The translations under genes and the position numbers were made by a program. A stretch of DNA of 64,000 bases from Candidatus Nitrotoga sp. M5 (GTDB lineage: Bacteria; Pseudomonadota; Gammaproteobacteria; Burkholderiales; Gallionellaceae), in contig NZ_CAKMNW010000005.1 in NCBI RefSeq assembly GCF_927904885.1, forward strand, positions 1 to 64,000, read 5' to 3'. Below, piece after piece: positions 54,325-63,687 of the stretch; within the stretch, counting starts at the first letter, position 1; every line of letters begins with the position of its first letter. A model generated the notes under the pieces. That model did no database searches and was not told the DNA's origin. It saw nothing but the letters and a program-made list of their open reading frames with translations.

Positions 54325-55251
54325 TTATAGCGTCCTGGCAATTCGGAAGCCAATACCATAGTTCCTAATTGAAGGTTCAATCCATAACCGTAGAGCAGAT
54401 CGCGCGTCACGCGGATCGCTATCCCAGCAGCCCCCGCGTAACACACGCCACTGTCGGTTGCCTTCGGACATCCAAGCAGAACCGTCATTCGGTGCTCCTT
54501 CGTAATTTTCATGCCATGGATCCTCTACCCATTCCCATGCGTTCCCATGCATGTCATACAAGCCAAAAGCGTTAGGTTCAAAACTGCCCACGGGCGAGGC
54601 ACTTCTACAGCTCCATTCGCTTTCGCTATATTGGCAGTTGCAATTATTAATCCCTATTTCCTCACCCCAGAAGTATTCAGTCACTGACCCTGCACGACAT
54701 GCGTACTCCCATTCTGCCTCAGTCAGCAAACGGTAGGTGTGGCCAGTCTGAGTCGATAACCAACGCACATAATCCTGCGCATCAAACCAATTGACATTAG
54801 TTACCGGCAAGTCGCTGTTAGTCTCTTTAACATGACTTAGAACTTCGTGATGCAATTCAGTTGCCTTGGTTGGGGATTTGAGTAAAACCTTGTTGTGCCC
54901 GCGTATTGTTCCTGTGCCCGCCAAATATCCCGCTCCAATACCCGGCAATAGGTCGTCTTCAGGACGCAATCTATCGACGAAACGTTTCCATTCTTCTACC
55001 GTAACCGGATATTTTCCTACTGCAAAGGGACGAGCAAAGGTAACCTTATGCTTCTCAAATGCCTCGCCCATGCCATAACTTCCTGCCGGTAACACCACCA
55101 TTTCAGGAGTATCTGGTCTATCGCGGAATACTACTTCTTCAAATCCAATTTCCTTTGCTGCTGCTATTCGTGCTTGTTGCATTTGTTCGGCCGACCAGCA
55201 CTCTATACCCACAGACTGGTTCAGCTCCTCAACATTTTGGTCATTTTTCAT
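54325..55251 (-). CDS. FGE/C-type-lectin-fold protein D (no PEGA module)
   Basis: A 308-residue paralogue that lacks the PEGA-like module and starts directly with the linker (NQSVGIECWSAEQMQQARIA) and FGE-like domain (MVVLPAGSYGMGE, RLLTEAEWEYACRAGS, GLYDMHGNAWEWVED). It has its own insertion (GAGYLAGTGTIRGHNKVLL). The C-terminus is RVLRGGCW...GFRIARTL. It is the first of the four in transcription order. The single Cys in RGGCW does not restore the FGE pair. Confidence 0.8.
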   Translation of the reverse strand: MKNDQNVEELNQSVGIECWSAEQMQQARIAAAKEIGFEEVVFRDRPDTPEMVVLPAGSYGMGEAFEKHKVTFARPFAVGKYPVTVEEWKRFVDRLRPEDDLLPGIGAGYLAGTGTIRGHNKVLLKSPTKATELHHEVLSHVKETNSDLPVTNVNWFDAQDYVRWLSTQTGHTYRLLTEAEWEYACRAGSVTEYFWGEEIGINNCNCQYSESEWSCRSASPVGSFEPNAFGLYDMHGNAWEWVEDPWHENYEGAPNDGSAWMSEGNRQWRVLRGGCWDSDPRDARSALRLWIEPSIRNYGIGFRIARTL

Positions 55252-56039
55252 GATATCTCCGAGGCTTAATGCCTAAATATAGGTAATCGTATGGACTGAC
55301 AGTCCCACAGGCACTCGGCCAAGAGCCACAACTCAGTGAATTTTTTCTTCTAGGGAAATATCTCAGTCATGTCAATTTATGAAATATTTAGTTATTTTAA
55401 GCTAATCTACTCGTTTCAGAATAGCCTAAAGCAGCCCTTTCAGTCAACCAAAAGTGTAGTGAGAAATTAAACGATCCAGACATGTAATGTATGTTCAACT
55501 TTTTACATTCAGTATCATAATGATTGGCCATTTTGGTAGATGCTAAATAGTAAATTAAGGTGTAATAATAAGCTGTGTTTTAATGGCCTGTAAAAACTGA
55601 TTTGCTCTTCCAAAAGTTGAGATAATAAAAGCTGTTGGTGCGACGGTTTGAATGTGATAAATGCCGCCTATTCCCGCTGGCTAGTGGCAACATTGGCTAA
55701 GTGATGAACTCTTCCCCATTGTTGGGCGATTTGATCTCCGCTTCACGTAAGCTCAACGCTTGAGCTATCGCCCTTTCACAATTGAACCACTTGTCTATGT
55801 GGTGCATGGCACCAATGGTGTGTGGGTGAGTGTATTGTGAAGGTACGCTGACACATTGGTAAGACCTTGCCCAATCGGTTACACAGATGTGGTTGTCAAG
55901 AACCAACAGGTAGCTGTGAGATAGTTAATATACATAGCGGTATTACAGAAAAATTATCGAGAGTACTCAAGCAACAATATACCCGTTATGCTTTTATTTA
56001 TGAGGTTAAATAAACTATTCAGGAATACCTAATGCATGC
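55252..56039. other. 788-bp stretch without a firm gene
   Basis: A minus-strand 69-codon frame at 55697-55906 (VTDWARSYQCVSVP, GAMHHIDKWFNCERAIAQA) has a protein-like look and could be a fragment of a mobile-element gene. I cannot name it. The rest is AT-rich and presumably holds the promoter for the lectin-fold genes. Confidence 0.35.
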
Positions 56040-57380
56040 TTAACGTCTTCTGCGCCACCATACCGTAGCGCCCACTAGCATTAAAAGTAGAGGTATGGCA
56101 ATCAGAAAGCTGCCACTGATTAAGGCCAGATGAATTTTGCTCAGGGTAATCGCCCCATCTCTCACTGCACGGGGTTGAATGGTGATGAGTCTCTCTTCGT
56201 TGCCTAACCAATTTGTAATATTGATGCCGAGATCAATATTGCCGCCGTTACCGGAGTAGGTATTGGCAAGAAACGAACCGCTCCCAACGATGACGATGCG
56301 TTGTTCGCGATCATTTATGTTGCGTTGCAGGGCTAACGCAATGGTTGCTGGGCCGGGGATGTCATGGGATTCGTTGAAGTGTGGTTTACCTTGCGGTATG
56401 TCGCGGCTAATCCAGCCACGTGGCGCGGCCTCTACCAACATGGTGTGCTGCCATGCGGTATTTTCCTCCCAGTCAATGGCGCGCGCAAATGGAAAGACCG
56501 TATTTAAGTTGAAGTTTTGTGTGATGGCATGTGGTGGGTAGCTAGCGCCTAGTGCCCAAGTCGCAGGGATGTTCATTTGAACAGCTACTGGATCGATGAC
56601 TATGCCAGGTGTGAAAATTATGTCCAGTTTTTCGGCCAAGCGCTCCAGTCCATACAATGGCTCGGCGTCTACTAGCCATAGCAGATTACCGCCGCTGTCG
56701 ATATAGTGCATTAGCTTGTCTATTTCGCCTTGCAACAGATCGATTTGCGGCTGCGTGATGATCAACATGCTGGTATTGTTGGGTACTTCCTGTGCTAGTG
56801 TTAAATTCAGGCTGTTAAGGCGGAATCCATTTTGCTGCAGACGCTTGCCGAATTCGCCGAGATCATGGTTGGCTATGCCTTCCAGATTACGCTCACCATG
56901 TCCTTCAAGATACATAAGCAATTGATTTTTTGCGTGAGCCATGCGTAACAACACGCTGGTAAGCGCTTGCTCGTTCAATATGGTGAGATGTTCGCGCTTG
57001 CCATCATATTCAACCAACATCTCGCCATTGGCATGAATGTTGACCTTGCGCGCTTCCTCTGGTTGTTTTACCGGATCGATGAAGGTGAGCGAAATATCAG
57101 GTTTATAGCGCTGATAGAGGGCGACAAAATCACGGGTTAGTCTGTGCATATCGCCCAAGTTGGCATCTTGTCCGGTTACATACATCGTTAGTTTTATTTC
57201 ACCTTGCAGCTGATTCAGTACGTTCACACTGCTGTCTGCCAAGCTGTTACTGGCGTTTTGAGTCATATCCCATTGTGCGGGTTGCTGTGCAGCGAGTTGA
57301 TACAGCGTGACTACAGCGGCAAGCAGCAGTGCGGTGAAGGCAAGATTTCTAATCAGTCGTTTGGTTTGTGGAAATTTCAT
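56040..57380 (-). CDS. GldG-like ABC-transporter auxiliary protein
   Basis: A 446-residue protein. A single N-terminal helix (NLAFTALLLAAVVTLYQL) is followed by a long extracytoplasmic domain of the GldG/IFT52-like type (SVNVLNQLQGEIKLTMYV, HGERNL, LLIITQPQ..). A C-terminal helix (LISGSFLIAIPLLLMLVGATVWW) and Arg-rich tail end it. It works with the ATPase and permease encoded upstream; such systems have poorly known substrates. Last gene of the operon. Confidence 0.85.
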   Translation of the reverse strand: MKFPQTKRLIRNLAFTALLLAAVVTLYQLAAQQPAQWDMTQNASNSLADSSVNVLNQLQGEIKLTMYVTGQDANLGDMHRLTRDFVALYQRYKPDISLTFIDPVKQPEEARKVNIHANGEMLVEYDGKREHLTILNEQALTSVLLRMAHAKNQLLMYLEGHGERNLEGIANHDLGEFGKRLQQNGFRLNSLNLTLAQEVPNNTSMLIITQPQIDLLQGEIDKLMHYIDSGGNLLWLVDAEPLYGLERLAEKLDIIFTPGIVIDPVAVQMNIPATWALGASYPPHAITQNFNLNTVFPFARAIDWEENTAWQHTMLVEAAPRGWISRDIPQGKPHFNESHDIPGPATIALALQRNINDREQRIVIVGSGSFLANTYSGNGGNIDLGINITNWLGNEERLITIQPRAVRDGAITLSKIHLALISGSFLIAIPLLLMLVGATVWWRRRR

Positions 57381-57392
57381 ACTGGAAGGCTA

Positions 57393-58136
57393 TTAGCTAT
57401 ATAAGCGGTTGTTATGCAGCCGCCGTATTGTTAATAACAGAAAAGCGATAGAAAACAGCAGGAAGAACAGCAGATCTGTGCTATTTAACAGGCCAATATT
57501 AAAGCTTTGAAAATGGCTAGTGGGAGCAAGCGCGCGCCAAGTGTTGTCATGATCCACGGCGCTGACTTCCATAAGCCATAGACCGAAAAATATGGCCAAT
57601 GTACCTATAGCGGCCACCACTGGCTGCGCAGTAAGCGAAGAAACATATAGCCCCAATGCGACGTAGCTGGCGGCAAGCAGTATGAGCCCCAGTCCATTGG
57701 TGAGAAGTAGGCCTGTATCTAGTTGCGTGCCTGAGGCCAGCGTTAGCACCATCAAACTACAGCTTGCGATGATGAGCGACAGCAATATCATTAGACCGAT
57801 GAACTTTCCTAGCACAATGTGGCAATCGGAAACTGGCGAACTCATTAATAGGGTCAGGGTTTGGTTGCGCCGTTCCTCGGCGATTAAGCGCATGGTAAAA
57901 ATTGGTGTCAGCATCATTAAAATCAACGCGAGTGTACCGAATAATGGAGCCGCCACAGCTAATGTGGCACCGAACGGATTGGCAAGCTGAGCTAGTTGTG
58001 CCTGTACTTGTATAAAGGCATCGAGGCGTGCCAAGAAAAACCAAGCGAAGATAAATTGCAGAGCGGCCAAAATAAACCAGGTCGAAGGGATAACGAAAAG
58101 ACTGCGGAATTCTTTGTGCGCAATAGTTAGAATCAT
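57393..58136 (-). CDS. ABC-2-type permease (GldF-like)
   Basis: A 247-residue membrane protein with six hydrophobic segments. It starts ILTIAHKEFRSLFVIPSTW, typical for ABC-2/GldF permeases, and contains RLIAEERRNQTLTLLMSSPVSD, the conserved cytoplasmic stretch. ATG 58136 overlaps the ATPase stop (ATGA). It lies 12 bp before the GldG-like gene. Confidence 0.9.
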   Translation of the reverse strand: MILTIAHKEFRSLFVIPSTWFILAALQFIFAWFFLARLDAFIQVQAQLAQLANPFGATLAVAAPLFGTLALILMMLTPIFTMRLIAEERRNQTLTLLMSSPVSDCHIVLGKFIGLMILLSLIIASCSLMVLTLASGTQLDTGLLLTNGLGLILLAASYVALGLYVSSLTAQPVVAAIGTLAIFFGLWLMEVSAVDHDNTWRALAPTSHFQSFNIGLLNSTDLLFFLLFSIAFLLLTIRRLHNNRLYS

Positions 58137-59071
58137 GATTTTTCGTCTTGAGTGATTTGCATAAAAACATCTTCCAGGCATGTTCGCAACGGAACTAGTT
58201 GTTCCGCTTGCCAGCCATGTTGTGCGGCGAGCGTGAGCAGAGCAGCGCTTGGATTTGTGTTGTCGGCATGCAGAATGCGGAACTGTGTGGTGGAAAGTTG
58301 GTCTACTTTCTGTACTTCGGCAAGGGCTTGCAATTCGGAAAGCAAAGGCGGTGCCAACAGGGTGATGATGAAGCCTGATTGAGCCCCGTATTGCTGCATT
58401 TTTGTGCTGCTGCCGCCGTAAATTAAGCGCCCGTGATGCATGATTTCAACGCGGTCACAAATGCTTTCTACTTCGGCTAGCAGATGGGTAGAAAGGATAA
58501 CGCTGTGCATATTCCCCAATTCGCGAATCAATGCGCGGATGTCGCGGATCTGAGATGGGTCCAAACCAACGGTGGGCTCGTCGAGAATGATTACTTCTGG
58601 TTGATGGATGATCGCTTGCGCAATACCGACGCGTTGCTGATAGCCCTTGGAAAGGGTCCCGATTATGCTTTTTCCACTGTCCTGTAAACCGCAACGGCGT
58701 TTGGTTTCGGTCAAAGCATCCGTAATTTGCGCACGGGGTACACGATGCAACTTGGCGGCGAATATAAGGAAATTATTTACGCTCATGTCCCGATATAGAG
58801 GTAGCGTTTCTGGTAAAAACCCGATTCGCGCTTTAGCCTTCTGGGGCTGGCGTAAGAGATCAATGCCGCAGATTTCAATCTGCCCCGAATGTGGTAATAG
58901 TGCGCCGGTCAGCATTTGCAAAGTCGTACTTTTACCGGCACCGTTGTGTCCAAGTAGGCCAAGTACTTCACCATGTCGAAGTTCTAGCGATATGCCATGA
59001 ATGACCTCGCGTTGACCGAAGCGGCGAATCAGATTGCGTACAGACAGGGTGATTGGTGCATTGACAGACAT
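58133..59071 (-). CDS. ABC-transporter ATPase
   Basis: A 312-residue ATPase. Walker A is GHNGAGKST, the signature region is LSKGYQQRVGIAQAI, Walker B is VIILDEPTVGLDP, and the H-loop is LSTHLLAEV. It is the GldA/CcmA-like subgroup that pairs with ABC-2 permeases. First gene of a three-gene operon (ATPase-permease-GldG-like). Confidence 0.93.
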   Translation of the reverse strand: MSVNAPITLSVRNLIRRFGQREVIHGISLELRHGEVLGLLGHNGAGKSTTLQMLTGALLPHSGQIEICGIDLLRQPQKAKARIGFLPETLPLYRDMSVNNFLIFAAKLHRVPRAQITDALTETKRRCGLQDSGKSIIGTLSKGYQQRVGIAQAIIHQPEVIILDEPTVGLDPSQIRDIRALIRELGNMHSVILSTHLLAEVESICDRVEIMHHGRLIYGGSSTKMQQYGAQSGFIITLLAPPLLSELQALAEVQKVDQLSTTQFRILHADNTNPSAALLTLAAQHGWQAEQLVPLRTCLEDVFMQITQDEKS

Positions 59072-59353
59072 TAGTGCTTATGCAGATTGTGTGGGAAGGT
59101 GAATATAACCTAATATGTAGTTGTGCATCAAAATGAACTTATCGATCATGCTGGGGAACTTAAAATTTAAGGGTGCTTAATAACTAAACTTATAATTTAT
59201 TTATGTAAAGCCAAGGATGTAAAACGCGAAAAACATCGAGCAACATATTTTGATGTTCTCCAAATCTGAGCTACTCTTTGCTTCGACACTAATTATAGTG
59301 ATTATGGCTCAATCAGAGGGTATGTGTGATTCAATGATTATTTATTTTTTAAA

Positions 59354-61090
59354 ATGTCTACCATACAAAATATGATGAACTTAAAACGTAGTACAGTTTT
59401 TTTTGCATTGTTACTGATTTCTTGTGCGCACGCGTCGCAGCAGAGCGCGGGACAAGCGGAGAAGCCAGGACTAGAAGCAAAAAAGCAAGCGGAACTGCCC
59501 AAGCAGGAATTGACTGAGGAAATGCTCTATGAGTATCTTCTGGGAGACATGGCTCTGCAGCGTGGTCAGCCTGAGCTGGCTACGCAGCTCTACCTGAAGC
59601 TGGCCAACTCCACGCGTGATCCACGCTTGGCGCGATATGCTGCACATTTGGCTTTTGAGACGCGCCAAATGGACAAAGCGATGTCGGCATTCAACCTCTG
59701 GCTGGAAATAGAACCAGACTCGCTACTGGCAAAACAGGCTCTGGCCACCCTGCTGGTAAGTGGCGGCAAACTGGATGAGGCACGCCCGCATCTCGTGAGC
59801 CTTTTAGCAGCAGCGACAGAGGGGGTCGGAAATATTTTTACGCAAATCTCCTCAATGATCGCGAGTTATCCCGATAAAAATGCCGCATTTAATTTACTTC
59901 GTGAACTGGCGCAACCTTATCCGCGCGTAGCGGAGGCGCGTTGGGTGCTGGCACAAGTAGCGGAAGCCGCAGGTCAACACGAATTAGCCTTGAAAGAAGC
60001 TCAGCAGGCATATGCTTTGCGACCGGAATGGGATAGCGCCGTGCTACTCAATGCCCAATTGATGCAGAGCGCAGCTCCACAGAAGGCATTGGCATTGCTG
60101 AAAAAATATCTTGAAACATATCCTGACACCAAAGAAGTGCGCCTGTTTTATGCACGCGCACTGACTCAACAAAAGCAGAATCGAGAAGCGCGCTCAGAAT
60201 TTCAGAAGTTGCTAAACGAATATCCGGATAACGCCGATCTGGCGTTCGCGGTGGGATTGTTGTCGTTAGATATGGGTGAGCTGGATCGTGGTGAAAAAGA
60301 GCTGCAGCAGGCCCTCACTAATAGAAAAAAAGATGAAAACGTAGTGTACTACTACCTTGGCCAGTTAAGTGAAGCTAAGAAGCATGATGAAGATGCAATG
60401 AAGAACTATAGCAAAGTAAGGGGTGGGGAGTATAACTTCAACGCGCGCTTACGCATGGCTTATCTGACCAATAAATTGGGAAAGCTGGATGAGGCACGAC
60501 AGCTCTTACATAAGACCGCTTCGAAGAATAATAAGGAACGAATACAATTGACTATGGTTGAGGCGCAGATTCTGCGCGATGCTCAGCAATTTGAATCTGC
60601 CTATCAGGTAGTAATGCTTGGGCTGGAAAAATTACCCAACCAACCAGAGCTAATGTATGAGGCGGCGATGCTTGCGAATAAGATCGGGAAACTAGATGCG
60701 TTTGAGCAGATGATGCGAAAACTAATTGAGATAGAGCCTGATAACGCACAAGTATATAACGCGCTAGGCTATGGCATGCTCGAGCGTAATGAACGCATAT
60801 CAGAAGCGATGAAGCTGGTGGAGAAAGCATACCAGCTTGATCCGGATGACGCCGGCATCATTGACAGCATGGGTTTAGGGTATTATCGCTTGGGCAATAT
60901 GTCCAAGAGCGTGGAGTTCCTTCGCCGTGCCTATGCTGCCTATCCAGATCCGGAAATTGCTGCGCATCTTGGCGAAGTGCTATGGATGCAAGGCGAAGAA
61001 GAGCAAGCAAAAAAAATATGGAGCGAGGCACTAAAGTCTAACCCCGATAGTACGGTGCTGCAGGTTGTCATCAAGAAATTTACGCCTTGA
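59354..61090 (+). CDS. Large exported TPR protein
   Basis: A 578-residue protein. A signal peptide lies near residues 8-28 (RSTVFFALLLISCAHA), so the real start could be ATG 59372 or 59375. The rest is about a dozen tetratricopeptide repeats (for example NADLAFAVGLLSLDMGELDRG, PDDAGIIDSMGLGYYRLGNM). Its place directly before lolB is usual in betaproteobacteria. The role is probably periplasmic or outer-membrane scaffolding. The stop overlaps the lolB start. Confidence 0.85.
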   Translation: MSTIQNMMNLKRSTVFFALLLISCAHASQQSAGQAEKPGLEAKKQAELPKQELTEEMLYEYLLGDMALQRGQPELATQLYLKLANSTRDPRLARYAAHLAFETRQMDKAMSAFNLWLEIEPDSLLAKQALATLLVSGGKLDEARPHLVSLLAAATEGVGNIFTQISSMIASYPDKNAAFNLLRELAQPYPRVAEARWVLAQVAEAAGQHELALKEAQQAYALRPEWDSAVLLNAQLMQSAAPQKALALLKKYLETYPDTKEVRLFYARALTQQKQNREARSEFQKLLNEYPDNADLAFAVGLLSLDMGELDRGEKELQQALTNRKKDENVVYYYLGQLSEAKKHDEDAMKNYSKVRGGEYNFNARLRMAYLTNKLGKLDEARQLLHKTASKNNKERIQLTMVEAQILRDAQQFESAYQVVMLGLEKLPNQPELMYEAAMLANKIGKLDAFEQMMRKLIEIEPDNAQVYNALGYGMLERNERISEAMKLVEKAYQLDPDDAGIIDSMGLGYYRLGNMSKSVEFLRRAYAAYPDPEIAAHLGEVLWMQGEEEQAKKIWSEALKSNPDSTVLQVVIKKFTP

Positions 61091-61650
61091 TGTATAGACT
61101 CTGTCTACTGTGTCTCTTTTTTCTGGCTGGTTGCGTAAGTGCTCCGCCAGTACACCAACCTGTCACGCGACCCATGCAGCCGGAACATCTGCCATTTGTG
61201 CTGTCTGGGCGGATCGCCGTAAAGCATGACGGCAATCACTCTTCATCTGGAGTGCGCTGGATGCATTGTGCTGAATCGGATGAAATACTGCTATTTGCAC
61301 CATTGGGGCAGACTGTGGCTCGCATTCGTAGCGACCCGCAGGGGGCAACGCTGGATATGCCGTTAAAACACTATGAAGCAAAAGATGCCGACGGATTAAC
61401 TCAACAAGTGCTGGGCTGGCGTTTGCCGTTGTATGGTTTGCGTTACTGGGTATTGGCGTTGCCAGCGCCGATGGGCGCATTTGACATTGAGCATAATGCT
61501 AACGGACAGGTTATGCTGTTAAGCCAAGATGGCTGGGTGATTCGCTATACGCGCTATGCAGCGCAAACATCGGATGGCTTGCCATTACGTCTTGCCATGC
61601 AACGCGATGGACTGGAAATTCAATTGCTGATTGATGAATGGGAAATATAA
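61090..61650 (+). CDS. lolB: Outer-membrane lipoprotein insertion factor LolB
   Basis: LolB receives lipoproteins from LolA and inserts them in the outer membrane. The 186-residue protein has lipobox FLAGC (C15). FVLSGRIAVKHDG, SSGVRWMH, LLFAPLGQTVARI and LGWRLPLYGLRYWV are family segments. ATG 61090 overlaps the previous TGA as TGATG. It overlaps ispE by 13 bp. Confidence 0.93.
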   Translation: MYRLCLLCLFFLAGCVSAPPVHQPVTRPMQPEHLPFVLSGRIAVKHDGNHSSSGVRWMHCAESDEILLFAPLGQTVARIRSDPQGATLDMPLKHYEAKDADGLTQQVLGWRLPLYGLRYWVLALPAPMGAFDIEHNANGQVMLLSQDGWVIRYTRYAAQTSDGLPLRLAMQRDGLEIQLLIDEWEI

Positions 61651-62504
61651 CAAGCACTCTAACCTTTCCGGCGCCGGCCAAGCTTAACCTGTTTTTGCAT
61701 GTGGTGGGGCGCAGGATGGACGGCTACCATCTGCTGCAAACCTTGTTTCGTTTCATTGATTTTAGTGATATGTTGCATTTCTCTTTGCGCAAGGATGGTG
61801 TGGTGCGCCGAATTAGTGCGTTTGATGATGTGGCACAGGAGCAAGATTTGTGCGTGCGCGCTGCACATCTGCTGCAAAAGGAGTGTGGTTGTAGGCTGGG
61901 TGTGGATATAGCTCTGGAGAAACGTATCCCGATGGGTGGTGGTTTGGGTGGCGGTAGTTCGGATGCAGCCACTACACTTCTTGCACTGAATAATCTATGG
62001 GACTTAGGGTTGTCGCGCGAACGATTGATGGCGATAGGCTTGTCTCTGGGTGCGGACGTGCCGGTGTTTGTGTTTGGCGAAAACGCCTATGCAGAAGGCG
62101 TAGGCGAGCAATTGCAGGCCTACGTTGTGCCGGATGCATGGTATGTGGTGTTGTTCCCGCCAGTGCATGTTGCTACGGAAAAGGTATTTGCGCACTTGGA
62201 TTTTTCGAACTTGGAATTGACACGGGATGCGATTTCCCTCAGAATTCGCGGCCTTCCGTTACGGCTACCACACAACGATCTGCAATCTGTCGTATGTGGT
62301 TTATATCCGGAAGTGGCGCGACACCTTGTTTGGCTTGAGAAATTTGCGCAAGCTAGGATGAGTGGTTCTGGTGCTTGTGTGTTTTCGGAGTTTGTTACCG
62401 AGGCACAGGCGCAAGCAGTCATAGAACATTTGCCGTCAAATATGCGCGGGATTGTAGCGCGCGGTTTACCGCATCACCCATTGCGAGATTTTGCCGTAAT
62501 GTGA
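61638..62504 (+). CDS. ispE: 4-diphosphocytidyl-2-C-methyl-D-erythritol kinase
   Basis: IspE phosphorylates CDP-methylerythritol in the non-mevalonate isoprenoid pathway. The 288-residue GHMP kinase has PAPAKLNLFLHVVGRRMDGYH, the ATP loop PMGGGLGGGSSDAATTL, GADVPVFVFG and the C-terminal MSGSGACVFSEF. lolB-ispE-tRNA-Gln-prs-rplY is a conserved proteobacterial order. Confidence 0.97.
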   Translation: MGNITSTLTFPAPAKLNLFLHVVGRRMDGYHLLQTLFRFIDFSDMLHFSLRKDGVVRRISAFDDVAQEQDLCVRAAHLLQKECGCRLGVDIALEKRIPMGGGLGGGSSDAATTLLALNNLWDLGLSRERLMAIGLSLGADVPVFVFGENAYAEGVGEQLQAYVVPDAWYVVLFPPVHVATEKVFAHLDFSNLELTRDAISLRIRGLPLRLPHNDLQSVVCGLYPEVARHLVWLEKFAQARMSGSGACVFSEFVTEAQAQAVIEHLPSNMRGIVARGLPHHPLRDFAVM

Positions 62505-62517
62505 AATACAAGATTAT

Positions 62518-62592
62518 TGGGGAGTCGCCAAGTGGTAAGGCACCGGATTTTGATTCCGGCATTCGTAGGTTCGATCCCTACCTCTCCAGCCA
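62518..62592 (+). tRNA. tRNA-Gln (anticodon TTG)
   Basis: A complete cloverleaf. The acceptor stem TGGGGAG pairs with CTCTCCA (one G-U), the anticodon stem is CCGGA/TCCGG with loop TTTTGAT (anticodon TTG), and the T arm GTAGG/CCTAC holds TTCGATC. CCA is encoded. It lies between ispE and prs, the usual place. Confidence 0.97.
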
Positions 62593-62650
62593 GTTTTAAG
62601 AATGTTGCTTGTTTGGGGCGCTTGCGCCCATTTCTATTTTTAAGGGGAGC

Positions 62651-63604
62651 ATGGTGACCGACGACAGCTTGATGGTGTTCACCGGCAATGCCAATCCTAA
62701 GCTTGCACAAAATGTAGCGCAGCACCTGAATATTCAGCTTGGACAAGCCACCGTTGGCCGTTTTTCAGACGGCGAGGTACTGATAGAAATTCATGACAAC
62801 GTGCGTGGCAAAGATGTGTTCGTACTGCAATCAACATGTGCCCCTACCAACGATAGCCTGATGGAAGTGTTGGTAATGGTGGATGCGCTTAAACGCGCTT
62901 CTGCCGGGCGTATCATCGCTGCATTACCCTATTTTGGCTATGCTCGGCAAGATCGACGTCCTCGATCTGCGCGTGTAGCAATTACTGCCAAGGTGGTGGC
63001 GAACATGCTTGGTGGTGTTGGCGTGGATCGCGTTCTAACTATGGATTTGCATTCGGATCAGATACAGGGATTTTTCGACATTCCTGTGGACAATATTTAC
63101 GCTAGCCCGATTTTGTTGGCAGATGTGCGGAAGCATAATTACCAAAATCTGGTGATAGTTTCGCCGGACGTGGGCGGTGTTGTGCGTGCGCGTGCATTGG
63201 CCAAGCGTTTGGAAGCTGATCTCACTATCATCGACAAGCGTCGCCCCAAACCCAATGAGGCCAAGGTGATGAACATCATTGGTGAAGTGGTAGGCCGAAC
63301 CTGTTTGATTATGGATGACTTGGTAGATACTGGTAATACTTTATGCGAGGCTGCCGATGCACTGAAAGCCAAGGGTGCAGAGAAGGTGGTGGCGTATTGC
63401 ACACACCCAGTGCTGTCAGGCTCGGCGATTGAGCGCATAGAAAATTCTGCAATAGATGAACTTGTCGTGACCGACACAATCCCGCTGCGGAAGGAGGCTA
63501 TAGCTTGTAAGCGTATCCGCCAGCTGAGCGTGGCTGAACTGCTGGCCGAAACAATGCGTCGCGTCCATGCAGAAGAGTCCGTCAGTTCATTATTTGTAGA
63601 ATAG
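62651..63604 (+). CDS. prs: Ribose-phosphate pyrophosphokinase
   Basis: Prs makes phosphoribosyl pyrophosphate for nucleotide, His and Trp synthesis. From ATG 62651 (AAGGGGAG ribosome site) it has 317 residues. Motifs are [18 protein letters not shown], the metal-binding [15 protein letters not shown] and the PRPP loop [10 protein letters not shown] frame from TTG 62609 is not the start. Confidence 0.97.
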   Translation: MVTDDSLMVFTGNANPKLAQNVAQHLNIQLGQATVGRFSDGEVLIEIHDNVRGKDVFVLQSTCAPTNDSLMEVLVMVDALKRASAGRIIAALPYFGYARQDRRPRSARVAITAKVVANMLGGVGVDRVLTMDLHSDQIQGFFDIPVDNIYASPILLADVRKHNYQNLVIVSPDVGGVVRARALAKRLEADLTIIDKRRPKPNEAKVMNIIGEVVGRTCLIMDDLVDTGNTLCEAADALKAKGAEKVVAYCTHPVLSGSAIERIENSAIDELVVTDTIPLRKEAIACKRIRQLSVAELLAETMRRVHAEESVSSLFVE

Positions 63605-63610
63605 TTTTTG

Positions 63611-63633
63611 TGGCCGTCATATTGGCGGCCACG
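63611..63633 (+). promoter_or_regulatory. Hairpin between prs and rplY
   Basis: GTGGCCGTCA and TGGCGGCCAC pair (one G-U) around TAT. No T-run follows, so it may be a processing or partial-termination element rather than a terminator. Confidence 0.5.
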
Positions 63634-63687
63634 TAACCTGGGATTGCCTGGTCGCGGGTGATCCCGAATTTGAAGTGGAGAAACAAA

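Noticed and set aside
50127-55251. True formylglycine-generating (sulfatase-maturating) enzymes
   Set aside because: The fold matches, but the catalytic cysteines expected in the RGGS...YC segment are missing in all four, and no sulfatase gene is nearby.
55697-55906. Transposase gene fragment
   Set aside because: Some residues look transposase-like, but no motif is firm enough; left as unassigned in the gap entry.
50127-56039. Active diversity-generating retroelement
   Set aside because: No reverse transcriptase frame and no near-identical template repeat rich in AAC codons was found in the window; the variable ends also differ at third codon positions, as in old paralogues.
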